DNA of 64,000 nucleotides from NORP240 sp038134485 (GCA_038134485.1 JAYPVG010000007.1:50199-114198), one strand, 5' to 3'; shown: positions 25,332 to 34,009, counted from the first letter of the stretch. Made by a program: numbers and translations. The notes: generated by a model not told the origin, from the letters alone.

Positions 25332-25600
25332 ACGCGTTCCTTCCTTTCGTGTTTGTCACAGTAACCGCGTTGATGCTCGTGTATCTGTATCGTGTGATCC
25401 GTGGGCCCAGTGTTTTTGATCGTGTATTGGGGCTGAATGGAATATCCACCAAGGCTATCGTGTTGCTTGTGCTGATTGGCACCATCTTTGAACGCGTGGA
25501 CATGTTTGTTGATATCTCGACAGGGTATGCATTGCTTAACCTGGTTGGCGCGCTGGCTATCGCCAAATTTCTGGAAGAACGGGGAGCGCGAGAAAAATGA
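25328..25600 (+). CDS. mrpF: MrpF/MnhF-like cation antiporter subunit
   Basis: 90 residues with three membrane helices. YRVIRGPSVFDRVLGLNGISTKAI is the MrpF signature, followed by the acidic VDMFVDISTGYALLN-VGALAIAKF. Starts at a GTG whose last two bases begin the mrpE stop (GTGA overlap). A structural membrane subunit, MbhB-equivalent. Confidence 0.9.
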   Translation: MNAFLPFVFVTVTALMLVYLYRVIRGPSVFDRVLGLNGISTKAIVLLVLIGTIFERVDMFVDISTGYALLNLVGALAIAKFLEERGAREK

Positions 25601-25890
25601 CCTGGATGGCAATTGCATTAATTAGCATCGGGCTTTATTTCCTCGTAGTGGGTGCGCTCGGCATGCTGCGATTACCGGACGTTTTTTCTCGCGCTCATGC
25701 CTTGTCCCTGACCGATTCGATCGGTGCAGTTTTCGTGCTGGCCGGACTGGCTGTTCACGAGGGATTCACCCTTAACTTCTTAAAAATTCTGGTGGTGCTG
25801 GTGCTCGTTTACCTGATGAACCCGGTAATTTCACATGCGACCCTGAGGGCAGCATATCGATACGGCTTGAGGCCGGAAAACAGGGATTAG
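25597..25890 (+). CDS. mrpG: MrpG/MnhG-like cation antiporter subunit
   Basis: 97 residues, three helices. FLVVGALGMLRLPDVFSRAHALSLTDSIG is the MrpG (PhaG) signature, including the conserved RLPD-x2-R-x-HA. It overlaps mrpF by four bases and is separated from the next gene by one base. MbhC-equivalent in the membrane-bound hydrogenase arm. Confidence 0.9.
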   Translation: MTWMAIALISIGLYFLVVGALGMLRLPDVFSRAHALSLTDSIGAVFVLAGLAVHEGFTLNFLKILVVLVLVYLMNPVISHATLRAAYRYGLRPENRD

Positions 25891-25891
25891 A

Positions 25892-26416
25892 ATGGCAATA
25901 GAAATTCCACTTTTGATATTACTCGTGCTGACGGCAGCCGGAGCAATACTGGTCAAGGACCTGATCGCGGCCGTGCTGATCCTCGGCTCGTACAGTTTTG
26001 CTCTCGCACTGGTTTGGGCGTTGGTAGGCGCCGTGGACGTGGCATTTGTCGAGGCAGTGGTCGGCGCAGGGCTGGCGACGGTATTTTTTCTACTCACACT
26101 TTTTCGCACTAACGAAAAGGATCGACAGATTCGCAGACCACCGGTTCCCTGGACGGCAATTGTGGGCCTGCCCTTGCTTGGCTTGCTGTTACTGTTCGGT
26201 GCCGGGGATTTGCCGACATTCGGCGATGTCAATTCGCCGGCAAGTACCCATATCTCGCCGGTGTATCTCGAAAACAGTCTCGAGGACACCCGCACACCTA
26301 ATGTCGTCACAGCTGTCCTTATGGATTATCGTTCCTTCGATACTCTGGTCGAGACGATCGTAATCTTTACCGCCGGGATTGCCTGTGCGCTGCTACTCCG
26401 GAAGGGGGGATCATGA
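25892..26416 (+). CDS. MbhD/MbhE-like subunit (equivalent to the C-terminal part of MrpA)
   Basis: 174 residues with two parts. The first about 75 residues are three helices ending VDVAFVEAVVGAGLATVFFLLTL, the DUF4040/MbhD motif found at the C-terminus of MrpA. After a charged linker (RTNEKDRQIRRPP) there are two more helices, with YRSFDTLVETIVIFTAGIACALLL, which is MbhE-like. In standard Mrp operons this region is fused behind the NuoL-like part of MrpA. Here it is a free-standing gene, as in archaeal Mbh operons. Overlaps mrpB by four bases. Confidence 0.82.
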   Translation: MAIEIPLLILLVLTAAGAILVKDLIAAVLILGSYSFALALVWALVGAVDVAFVEAVVGAGLATVFFLLTLFRTNEKDRQIRRPPVPWTAIVGLPLLGLLLLFGAGDLPTFGDVNSPASTHISPVYLENSLEDTRTPNVVTAVLMDYRSFDTLVETIVIFTAGIACALLLRKGGS

Positions 26417-26874
26417 TTCAGCCCCATGACAGCGCAATCGTGCGTACCCTGGGACGAATAATTATCCCTGTCTCGCAACTCTTCGGGATCTACGTTCTGA
26501 TGTTTGGTCAATACGGACCCGGAGGTGGATTCGTCGGCGGAGTAGTGTTTGCTGCCAGCATGATCATGGCAATTCTTATCTTCGGTGTTGATTCAACGGA
26601 CAGCAATCTGGCCCGGAAGATACTGCATGGCGATGGGGTAGGCTTACTTATCTTTGCCGGTGTCGGTGGTCTTTGCCTGATCGGAGGCGGGCAGTTTCTT
26701 AACTACAGCTATCTTCAAATACCGAATCTTGACGAGCCGTCGCAACATTTTGTCGGAATATTGTTAACGCAAATCGGGGTGGCAGTCGACGTTGCGGTCA
26801 CCGGTGTTTCAATTGCGATCAGCCTTTCTTTCGAGGAAGACGTGACTCGAAGTGAGGAGGCCTCAAATGGTTGA
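26413..26874 (+). CDS. mrpB: MrpB/MnhB-like cation antiporter subunit
   Basis: 153 residues, four helices. PVSQLFGIYVLMFGQYGPGGGFVGG contains the PGGGFxGG signature of MnhB; LLTQIGVAVDVAVTGVSIAIS is the typical end. MbhF-equivalent. The C-terminus is charged (EEDVTRSEEASNG). The next gene starts eight bases before its stop. Confidence 0.9.
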   Translation: MIQPHDSAIVRTLGRIIIPVSQLFGIYVLMFGQYGPGGGFVGGVVFAASMIMAILIFGVDSTDSNLARKILHGDGVGLLIFAGVGGLCLIGGGQFLNYSYLQIPNLDEPSQHFVGILLTQIGVAVDVAVTGVSIAISLSFEEDVTRSEEASNG

Positions 26875-27250
26875 ACTGCTACAAACGTTGCTGCAAAGGC
26901 CAAACTTTATCGTCTTTGTGATTTTGTTCCTCTGGGGCATTTATATCATGGCGGCACATCCTAATTTCGTAAAAAAACTTATAGGTCTTTACATAGTGCA
27001 GACCAGCGCGATTTTCTTTCTGGTCGCTTTCAGCGCCAAGGAAGGAGCGACAGTGCCTATCATTCCGGACGGTGAAACGGTGGTAAATGCGTTGAACTAT
27101 GCCAATCCTCTACCGCATGTTCTGACCGTGACCGCTATTGTCGTGCAGGTAGCTACCCTCGGGGTTTCGCTTGCACTGGTTACTGCAATCTATCGGCATT
27201 TCGGAAGCCTCGAAGAAGATGAAATATTGGAGCAGCTTGATGAGCAGTAA
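26867..27250 (+). CDS. mrpC: MrpC/NuoK-like cation antiporter subunit
   Basis: About 127 residues, three helices. LFLWGIYIMAAHPNFVKKLIGLYIVQT and NPLPHVLTVTAIVVQVATLGVSLAL are the NuoK/MrpC signatures. The ATG at 26867 has GAGGAGG six bases upstream and is preferred over a GTG at 26852. It overlaps both neighbours. MbhG-equivalent. Confidence 0.88.
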   Translation: MVELLQTLLQRPNFIVFVILFLWGIYIMAAHPNFVKKLIGLYIVQTSAIFFLVAFSAKEGATVPIIPDGETVVNALNYANPLPHVLTVTAIVVQVATLGVSLALVTAIYRHFGSLEEDEILEQLDEQ

Positions 27251-28703
27251 TCTGCCCATGCTTCTTTTTCTATTACCGTTTGTAGTGGGCGTTGCCATTC
27301 CCACTGTGACGGTAAAGAGACGTGCCTTGTGTCCCATTATTGCTCTGGGCACAGTGTCTGTTATGGTGTTACTTGCCATTGCCAATTTGCATGTCGTTCA
27401 GACGCAAGGTCCTATCGAGTACGCACTGGGTGGATGGGGCGCTCCGATAGGTATTGCCTGGCTAGATGATTCTCTGGCAGCAGTGGTAATCCTGGCAATC
27501 TGCATGGCTGCGCTGCTGTCACTGATTTACGGCCAGGTCACGGTCTCATCCGAACACAAAAAGAGCATGCAGTACTACACTCTGATCCTGATTCTTCTGT
27601 CGGGGCTGGTCGGAATTGTCTTTGCCGCAGACCTGTTCAATGTTTTTGTGTTTCTTGAGGTTGCGGCATTGACAGGGTACGCCCTGGTGGGGGCGGGTGG
27701 AGGAAAGGCGAGCCTCTATGCTTTTCGGTACCTGTTACTGGGGTCGTTTGGAGCAACGCTCTATCTGCTTGGTCTGGGACATCTGTATGTAGCTACCGGC
27801 ACGCTCAACATGGCGGATCTGGCTGTACGCATTCCTGAGATCCTGACCTCTACAGCGGTGGTCAGTGGGTTGATCTATATTTTTCTTGGTCTGTCAATCA
27901 AGATGGCCTTGATACCGCTGCACAGCTGGTTGCCTGACGCCTACGTGAATGCACCCTCGGCTGTGTCGCCGCTGTTGGCTTCTACGGTAACCAAGGTCGC
28001 ACTGGTGGCGTGGGTGCGCATCGAGTACTCGCTCATTGCTCCCAATGTCGAGGTGGGCCACGTGCCGGTTCTGGTGGTGCTGGAAGAACTTGGTGTCCTT
28101 GCGGCGCTGATTGGCGGTGCGCTGGCACTGATCCAGACTGATCTCAAACGCATGTTCGCCTATGGCGGCGTAAGTCACATCGGTTTGATACTGATTGGTG
28201 TCAGCCTCGGGAACACTACCGGGTTTACCGGAGGCATGTTCTATCTGATCAATGACATGTTCATGCAGGCCGCGCTCTTTATGATTGCAGGTATCTTGCT
28301 TCACTATCATGGCGCCAGAACGCTGGATGACATCCGTGATACCGCGCGATTCTCACCCTGGTTGACAGGGTCACTGGTCGTGGCAGCCATTGCGATGGTT
28401 GGGCTCCCACCCACCGGAGGATTCTTCGGTAAATGGAACATCATTCTCGGCGCTCTCGAGGCGCAACATTACGTCGCTGCGTTTGCTGTACTGGGCTCGA
28501 CACTGCTGACACTCGCATACTTTCTGAAGATTTTTGCCAGCTGGTTTTTCCAGCCGCAGGCGGGCGATACAGCAGCAGTCGAACTCTCCGGTGCCTCGCG
28601 CATCAGCCTGGGAATAATTTCTATTACCATGATTGCACTGGGGCTTATGAGCGATTCTGTGTTTCAGTTATTGCTCGCAACTGTGAACAGCGGGGGCGTT
28701 TGA
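27240..28703 (+). CDS. mrpD: MrpD/NuoN-like proton-conducting subunit
   Basis: About 487 residues, roughly 14 helices, of the proton-conducting antiporter-like family (NuoL/M/N, PF00361). Functional residues of the family are visible: glutamate in FNVFVFLEVAALTGYALVG, lysine in LSIKMALIPLHSWLPDAYVNAPS, and lysine in TDLKRMFAYGGVSHIGLI. The position after mrpC and the segment ending YLINDMFMQAALF suggest the MrpD/MbhH-equivalent. GGAG lies seven bases before the ATG at 27240; the upstream in-frame ATG at 27171 would lie deep in mrpC. Confidence 0.88.
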   Translation: MSSNLPMLLFLLPFVVGVAIPTVTVKRRALCPIIALGTVSVMVLLAIANLHVVQTQGPIEYALGGWGAPIGIAWLDDSLAAVVILAICMAALLSLIYGQVTVSSEHKKSMQYYTLILILLSGLVGIVFAADLFNVFVFLEVAALTGYALVGAGGGKASLYAFRYLLLGSFGATLYLLGLGHLYVATGTLNMADLAVRIPEILTSTAVVSGLIYIFLGLSIKMALIPLHSWLPDAYVNAPSAVSPLLASTVTKVALVAWVRIEYSLIAPNVEVGHVPVLVVLEELGVLAALIGGALALIQTDLKRMFAYGGVSHIGLILIGVSLGNTTGFTGGMFYLINDMFMQAALFMIAGILLHYHGARTLDDIRDTARFSPWLTGSLVVAAIAMVGLPPTGGFFGKWNIILGALEAQHYVAAFAVLGSTLLTLAYFLKIFASWFFQPQAGDTAAVELSGASRISLGIISITMIALGLMSDSVFQLLLATVNSGGV

Positions 28704-28710
28704 GGAAACT

Positions 28711-30726
28711 ATGTCGATTTATTCACTGATACCCCTTCTTCCCCTTGCCGCCGCGCTGATGCTGGCATTGTCTGGAGAAAGATTGGAAGGTAGAGGACAC
28801 CGGCTGGTGATACCTGCAGTTACCCTCTCTTTTCTGGTGTCGGTCTATGCTTTCATAAAGGTGGCTGCTGACGGCGCGGTTAGCATTGAACTGTACCAGT
28901 TGCTGGATTCGGGAAGCTTGACGGTAAATCTCGGATTTTATATTGATCAGCTGACGGTTCTGCTGTTGCTGCTGGTGACCGGCGTTAGCATGGTTGTTCA
29001 GGTCTATGCTTCCCGATATATGGTCGGGGACGCCAGGCACAGTCGCTTTTTTGCCCTTACCGCCCTGTTCACGGCTGCCATGACGATACTTGTAATGAGC
29101 AGCAACCTGCTTCTGACCTTCATATTCTGGGAGGTTATGGGCATCTGCTCCTACCTGCTGATCTCACACTACTCCCAGCGACCGCAGGCTGCGCGTGCTG
29201 CCACAAAAGTCTTTCTGGTGAACTCGATCGCTGATGTCGGGTTGGGCATCGGCGTAATTCTTACCTTCCGGACTTTTGGCACGCTGGATATTCCGACAAT
29301 ACTGGCAATGGCACAGGCGGGCACTGAGGCGTCAACGGGGTCTATTACATTGCTGACGTTGTGTCTTTTCTGCGGGGCGATCGGTAAATCAGCACAAATG
29401 CCTGCGCACGTCTGGTTGCCGTTTGCCATGGAGGCACCGACTCCGGTTTCAGCCCTGATCCATGCAGCGACAATGGTCAACGCCGGTCCGTTTTTGTTAG
29501 TGCGATTGAGTCCGATCGTAGTGCTATCACCTACCACCATGACCGTCATTGCGATTATCGGAGGTGTTACTGCGCTGTTTGCGGCAGTGGTGTCGCTTAC
29601 CCAGACGGACATTAAACGAACACTTGCGTACTCAACCATCAGTCAACTGGGGTTTATGACCTTTCTCTGTGGCGTTGGCGCGTTTGTGGCCGCCATATTC
29701 CATCTGCTTGCGCATGGCTTTTTCAAGGCCTATCTGTTCCTTTCAACCGGCAATGCGCTCGCAGGCACCCATCGCCACCTGGAAACCCATGACGATGTCC
29801 GGTCGAGCTCCGGTGGCGGGGGATTGTTTGCCGGGGGATTCGTTCTTTCGCTGATTCCGGTGCTGATAATTTTCTCCGGGCCCTATCGCTACCTGTGGTT
29901 GTCCCAGGGCTTTACGGCGGCGAACACGGCGCTGTGGATAGTGAGTCTTGGCACTATTTTCATTACGGCCATGTATCTTGTCAGGGGGCTGACAGCCGTC
30001 TTTCACCGGGGACCGCCAGGGGCAAGAGATGGTGACGCTGTAGTGGCTCCGATGCTTTTTTCCGGCAAACACATGGGCGGAATTGCGTTCGTATTGATTA
30101 TCATGATCACCATCCTCGTAATCGTCTGGCAATGGTTAGCAAACTTCTTGTCGCCTGCGGTTGCCGGCCTATCCACGCAATCAGAAATGGGATACTCATT
30201 GTGGGCGTTGATACCATTGGCGGTCGCTATTGCTGGCTGGGTAATCGCATATCGCCAGTCATTGAATGCCCGACTGCCGTCTATGCCGCAGTGGCGGAAG
30301 CGATTGTATGTGTTTTTCCTTAATAAAGGATATTTTGACGAGCTATACGAGGTATATCTGGTGCGTCCCACACTTGGAATCGCCGATTGGATGTGGAAAA
30401 GGGTGGATCAAGGCATCATCGATCGTCTGGTCATCCTATTGGGCACAGCCAGCACTGGACTCGCTCGCCGACTGCGAATTCTTGATTCTGCAGTTGATAA
30501 TCGGGTGGTTTCGATCGGCGGAGGCAGCGTGAAAGCCGCCCGCTGGGTAGGGCAGTTTGTCGATTCGAAGGGCATATCAAAAACAGTTGAAGGAATTGGA
30601 CGTGGCGTTGATTTATCAGGCCAGACTGCGCGGCGCTACGAACCTCACACACTTCAGCATAATCTCCTGGTTATAGTCATCTGGCTCGTTGCAGCCTTGG
30701 GCTTTTTCTACTGGATCGCGGGGTAG
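28711..30726 (+). CDS. NuoL-like proton-conducting subunit (DabB or MrpA-N candidate)
   Basis: 671 residues, NuoL type. FYIDQLTVLLLLLVTG, FWEVMGICSYLLISHY with its conserved glutamate, GKSAQMPAHVWLPFAMEAPTPVSALIHAATMV and TDIKRTLAYSTISQLGFM are classic. A long C-terminal extension (from about residue 500) includes an amphipathic stretch, NKGYFDELYEVYLV, then a predicted lateral helix region and a final membrane anchor, as in complex I NuoL. DabB proteins also belong to this family but are usually shorter. This gene is therefore the best candidate both for the missing MrpA N-terminal half and for the DabB equivalent. Begins seven bases after the previous stop. Confidence 0.88.
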   Translation: MSIYSLIPLLPLAAALMLALSGERLEGRGHRLVIPAVTLSFLVSVYAFIKVAADGAVSIELYQLLDSGSLTVNLGFYIDQLTVLLLLLVTGVSMVVQVYASRYMVGDARHSRFFALTALFTAAMTILVMSSNLLLTFIFWEVMGICSYLLISHYSQRPQAARAATKVFLVNSIADVGLGIGVILTFRTFGTLDIPTILAMAQAGTEASTGSITLLTLCLFCGAIGKSAQMPAHVWLPFAMEAPTPVSALIHAATMVNAGPFLLVRLSPIVVLSPTTMTVIAIIGGVTALFAAVVSLTQTDIKRTLAYSTISQLGFMTFLCGVGAFVAAIFHLLAHGFFKAYLFLSTGNALAGTHRHLETHDDVRSSSGGGGLFAGGFVLSLIPVLIIFSGPYRYLWLSQGFTAANTALWIVSLGTIFITAMYLVRGLTAVFHRGPPGARDGDAVVAPMLFSGKHMGGIAFVLIIMITILVIVWQWLANFLSPAVAGLSTQSEMGYSLWALIPLAVAIAGWVIAYRQSLNARLPSMPQWRKRLYVFFLNKGYFDELYEVYLVRPTLGIADWMWKRVDQGIIDRLVILLGTASTGLARRLRILDSAVDNRVVSIGGGSVKAARWVGQFVDSKGISKTVEGIGRGVDLSGQTARRYEPHTLQHNLLVIVIWLVAALGFFYWIAG

Positions 30727-30734
30727 CCAACGCT

Positions 30735-32207
30735 ATGAGTTACTTACTAACGAACCATTTACTTAGCTTGATGATAGCAGTGCCGTTTATTGGCATGGCC
30801 GCCATCGCATTTGTCCGCGAGCGCAAATGGATACTTTCCATGACGCTGGTGACGACCCTGGTCAACACAGCTCTGGCCGTATTCCTCTGGAGTAACTTTG
30901 ATCTTGAAGATTCCAGCCTGCAATTCGTTGAGCGCTTTGAGTGGATGCCAACCTTTGGTATCGAGTATGCGGTCGGAGTAGATGGCATCAGCCTGTTACT
31001 GGTGCTGTTAACGACCCTGCTTCCGCCGCTCTGTGTTTTAGGATCTTGGGAATCGATAACCACTCGTCTCAAAGCCTTCATGATGCTGATACTGCTCGTG
31101 GAAGGCGCGATGATGGTAGTCTTCACGGCGCTGGATGCCTTTTTGTTTTTTATGCTGTGGGAAGTCACCATGATTCCCATGTATTTTATGATCGTTTTGT
31201 GGGGTGGACCGCAGCGCATTGCTGCCGGGCTCAAATTCGTCCTATACAGTCTGACAGGAAGTCTGCTGCTGCTTGTGGGAATTCTGGGCATGTCCCTGCA
31301 GGCCGGCACTTTCGACATAATTTCACTCGCTGATGCCAGCTATTCGCCAGATTCGCAAACGTGGATTTTTCTGGCTCTGTTTCTCGGGTTTGCGATCAAG
31401 CTGCCGATGCTGCCGTTCCATACGTGGCTGCCAGATGCCCACTCAGAGGCACCTACCGCTGGCAGCGTGTTGCTAGCTGGCGTGCTATTAAAGATGGGTG
31501 GCTATGGCTTTATTCGTTTTTGTCTGCCGATTTTTCCTGAAGTTGCGCATAATGTTGCGCCTGCCATACTTTGGTTGTCAGTCGTCGGAATTCTCTACGG
31601 AGGATACATGGCGCTGGCGCAGACTGATCTAAAACGATTGGTTGCGTATTCGTCTGTATCCCACATGGGTTTTGTAACCCTGGGTATTTTTTCGTTCAAC
31701 AATGAGGGTATCGAGGGTGCGCTGCTGCAGATGATGACTCACGGTCTTACTACCGGTGCCATGTTCCTGATCGTGGGGCAGCTCTACGATCGAACCCACA
31801 GTCGCGCTATCGCGGACTATGGAGGTCTTCAGCAGCGTATGCCGCGCTTTGTGGCCATCCTGAGCTTATTTGCGGTTGCTTCATTCGGACTGCCAACGAC
31901 ATCGAACTTCATCGGCGAATTTCTGATTCTGGTCGGGGTATCGAGTGAAAATTTCTTGTTCGTAGTTCTTGCAATGGGTGGCATCGTGCTGGGTGCAGCC
32001 TATATGTTATGGATGCTACAGCGCGTCGCCTTTGGCCAGCCGCGAACCGAGGCCGCCTCCAAATTAACAGATCTCGATTTCAGGGAATTGCTTACTGTAA
32101 CCCCACTGGCGATCGCTATCATCGCCATTGGCGTATACCCGGGACCGCTGTTGGAGGCGATGGATTCGAGTGTCACGTACGTGGTTGAGCGGCTCGCGCG
32201 GTACTGA
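30735..32207 (+). CDS. NuoM-like proton-conducting subunit
   Basis: 490 residues, about 14 helices, of NuoM (complex I subunit 4) type. YAVGVDGISLLLVLLTTLL, LLWEVTMIPMYFMIVLWGG with conserved glutamate, the FAIKLPMLPFHTWLPDAHSEAPT lysine segment, and QTDLKRLVAYSSVSHMGFV. Last gene of the operon, eight bases after the NuoL-like stop. A third antiporter-like subunit is more than an Mrp complex needs (MrpA and MrpD only), which suggests that the assembled complex is longer than Mrp. Confidence 0.9.
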   Translation: MSYLLTNHLLSLMIAVPFIGMAAIAFVRERKWILSMTLVTTLVNTALAVFLWSNFDLEDSSLQFVERFEWMPTFGIEYAVGVDGISLLLVLLTTLLPPLCVLGSWESITTRLKAFMMLILLVEGAMMVVFTALDAFLFFMLWEVTMIPMYFMIVLWGGPQRIAAGLKFVLYSLTGSLLLLVGILGMSLQAGTFDIISLADASYSPDSQTWIFLALFLGFAIKLPMLPFHTWLPDAHSEAPTAGSVLLAGVLLKMGGYGFIRFCLPIFPEVAHNVAPAILWLSVVGILYGGYMALAQTDLKRLVAYSSVSHMGFVTLGIFSFNNEGIEGALLQMMTHGLTTGAMFLIVGQLYDRTHSRAIADYGGLQQRMPRFVAILSLFAVASFGLPTTSNFIGEFLILVGVSSENFLFVVLAMGGIVLGAAYMLWMLQRVAFGQPRTEAASKLTDLDFRELLTVTPLAIAIIAIGVYPGPLLEAMDSSVTYVVERLARY

Positions 32208-32326
32208 TTTTTTTTATTCAATCTGACCGCGCGGCTCTCCGGACTGCGTATGCTGGAATCGTCAGCCTGAAAGCTCGTGGACGCAGAATGTCGCTATTGT
32301 ATTTTGGAGTAAAGGGTTTCCCCTGC

Positions 32327-32869
32327 TCACTCGTATTTCAGATCCATGACCTCGTTAGGATCTCCGCGGAAGATGAGGTAACCGATACTGTCGGTGACGA
32401 TCTCGTGCCAGCCGTGGGGCATGCCTTTCGGGATAATCGCGATATCGCCCGGTTTGACCTTCTGTAATACGCCGCCCCTGATAGTGCCTCGCAGCATGCC
32501 GCCAAGCAGGTCACTGTGACTTGTTTGCGGGTCGATAAATTCTCCGCCCGTCACCATAGTGCCCTCTCCCGTGACAATGTAGTAAATCTCGTCAAGATCG
32601 GTATGCGCGATCCCGGTTTCCTGCTCGGTAATTTCTGTTTTGCTTCGTTGCACAACCGAAACGCCCATGTACTCGTCGCCAACGTCGACATGCCTTGCCA
32701 CTATGTCGCTGACGGTTCGTCCGGTAGCGAGGTTGGCCAGTCCCTGGTCGAATACCGATTCTACTTCCTTCTTGTTGATAATGAATGAGCCGCCGTCCTG
32801 AGCCAGCAATGTTTCGCCCGCAAAAAAAGCGAGGACAAGGGTTGCCAGTGCGGTGCGTGATGCAGTCAT
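32327..32869 (-). CDS. Secreted cupin-domain protein
   Basis: 180 residues with a signal peptide (ending LLAQ). The cupin motifs are degenerate: AHTDLDEIYYIVTGEGTMVTGGEF supplies H and E, and KPGDIAIIPKGMPHGWHEI the second motif with two histidines. A helical N-terminal segment (EVESVFDQGLANLATGRTV) precedes the barrel. Predicted periplasmic; no substrate can be named. AGAGG precedes the ATG. Convergent with the NuoM-like gene and followed on the same strand, upstream, by the pectinacetylesterase-like gene. Confidence 0.75.
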   Translation of the reverse strand: MTASRTALATLVLAFFAGETLLAQDGGSFIINKKEVESVFDQGLANLATGRTVSDIVARHVDVGDEYMGVSVVQRSKTEITEQETGIAHTDLDEIYYIVTGEGTMVTGGEFIDPQTSHSDLLGGMLRGTIRGGVLQKVKPGDIAIIPKGMPHGWHEIVTDSIGYLIFRGDPNEVMDLKYE

Positions 32870-32902
32870 TTTTTCAACCTCTTTGATTTGAATTGACTAT
32901 CG

Positions 32903-34009
32903 TTATTCTCCCGGTGCGGTACTGCACCCGTTTGCCTCATTGACACAACTGATGTCAGCTACGGATCTGCCATTGATCAGCGCATCTACCCAATCCACGA
33001 AACGAATTCCCTCTACCGTGTAATCGTAAAATATCGGACTTCTGAGAATGGTATGCACCGTGCCCCCGGCGGTGTAACTGTAAAACTCGTCCACACCGCT
33101 TTCGATTTCAATGTAGTGATTGAAAATGCGCTGGGCCAGGCTGAAACTGCCGGGCGAGTCGCCTATGAGGTAGGAAAAGTTGTACTGCACGTCATCTTCA
33201 GCGGTGTTGTACTGCGCTATGGTCAGGTTAGGGCTGTGGTTGGCGCTGGCGACATAGAAATCCTCGAAGGTGAGCGTGTCATTTGTTTCGCCAGCGTATT
33301 CCGGCCAGTCCGGCAGGATGGCTGCAGTATTCCATGCACTCAAGGTTACCGACAGGCTGGGGCTGTTATAGCCGCCGGCCGCATCCGCCAGCAGCACTAC
33401 CGGCACATCGCTGAAATGCTCGGCTACCATGCCAGCGTAAAAGGACGAACCGATTGCCCCGGCGCTGCTGCCGCCGATTACTACCCGGTCGGCGGATTCG
33501 AAGTTCTCGTAAACCCAGTTCAGTACCCTGCTGCTGTTTTCGTAGCCGTTGTGGTAGGTATTGATTGTAACCTCGCCGCCCTCGGCATTGATGTAGCTGT
33601 AAAACTGCTCGCCTGCTCCGATGTGGACATCGCCGGTGCAGTAGGGAATAAACACCATATCGTAATTCTGAAACGGGTTTTCGGTCCGGTCGCTGGCGAA
33701 AATCCCGCCACCCATAGCGGGATTATTTGAGTCCATGTCGGCAAAAGGAGAATGCACATTGGGTTGACTGTTCAGATCGCAGGCCTGGCCGAACCAGCAG
33801 GCACCGCCGCCGTTGAAATAAATTAACAGGTTGTCACTGCCCGTCGATGTTTTGGCGAAGAATTGAAAAGGGGTTCCGCTGGAACACAGTCCATCGGTTG
33901 CGATCGCATTCCAGCCCGGGTCAAGCTGAGCCAGCGTCGGCAGGCTGGTTTGCGCCAGGATTCCCGAGGAGATTGACAGGCTAACAACAAGCAACATAAT
34001 TTTGGCCAT
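32903..34009 (-). CDS. Secreted pectinacetylesterase-like protein
   Basis: 368 residues with a signal peptide (ending ILAQ). It matches the pectinacetylesterase/NOTUM family: GTPFQFFAKTS, LLIYFNGGGACW (oxyanion-hole region), MVFIPYCTGDVHIG, and VVIGGSSAGAIGS with the nucleophilic serine. A late histidine in GGTVHTILRSP would complete the triad. Bacterial members are secreted deacetylases of plant or algal polysaccharides or other esters; the true substrate is unknown. Cysteines near positions 42, 71 and 77 and the C-terminal SCVNEANGC could form disulfides. Confidence 0.8.
   Translation of the reverse strand: MAKIMLLVVSLSISSGILAQTSLPTLAQLDPGWNAIATDGLCSSGTPFQFFAKTSTGSDNLLIYFNGGGACWFGQACDLNSQPNVHSPFADMDSNNPAMGGGIFASDRTENPFQNYDMVFIPYCTGDVHIGAGEQFYSYINAEGGEVTINTYHNGYENSSRVLNWVYENFESADRVVIGGSSAGAIGSSFYAGMVAEHFSDVPVVLLADAAGGYNSPSLSVTLSAWNTAAILPDWPEYAGETNDTLTFEDFYVASANHSPNLTIAQYNTAEDDVQYNFSYLIGDSPGSFSLAQRIFNHYIEIESGVDEFYSYTAGGTVHTILRSPIFYDYTVEGIRFVDWVDALINGRSVADISCVNEANGCSTAPGE

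Larger units (their letters stand above)
20366..32207 (+). other. Predicted 11-gene operon: SulP-DabA-Mrp/MBH-like module-NuoL/M
   Basis: Eleven plus-strand genes run without a gap longer than eight bases. Most junctions are four-base ATGA/GTGA overlaps: sulP/dabA by one base, dabA/mrpE, mrpE/F, F/G and MbhDE-like/mrpB by four, mrpB/C by eight, mrpC/D by eleven. This coupling indicates one transcript and co-assembly of products. There is no internal terminator and no gene for a hydrogenase, NADH dehydrogenase or quinone-binding subunit. Confidence 0.85.

Noticed and set aside
24861..32207. Respiratory complex I or membrane-bound hydrogenase operon
   Set aside because: Only the membrane-arm-type subunits occur. 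No NuoB/C/D/E/F/G/H/I, no NiFe-site CxxC pair and no ferredoxin subunit are present.
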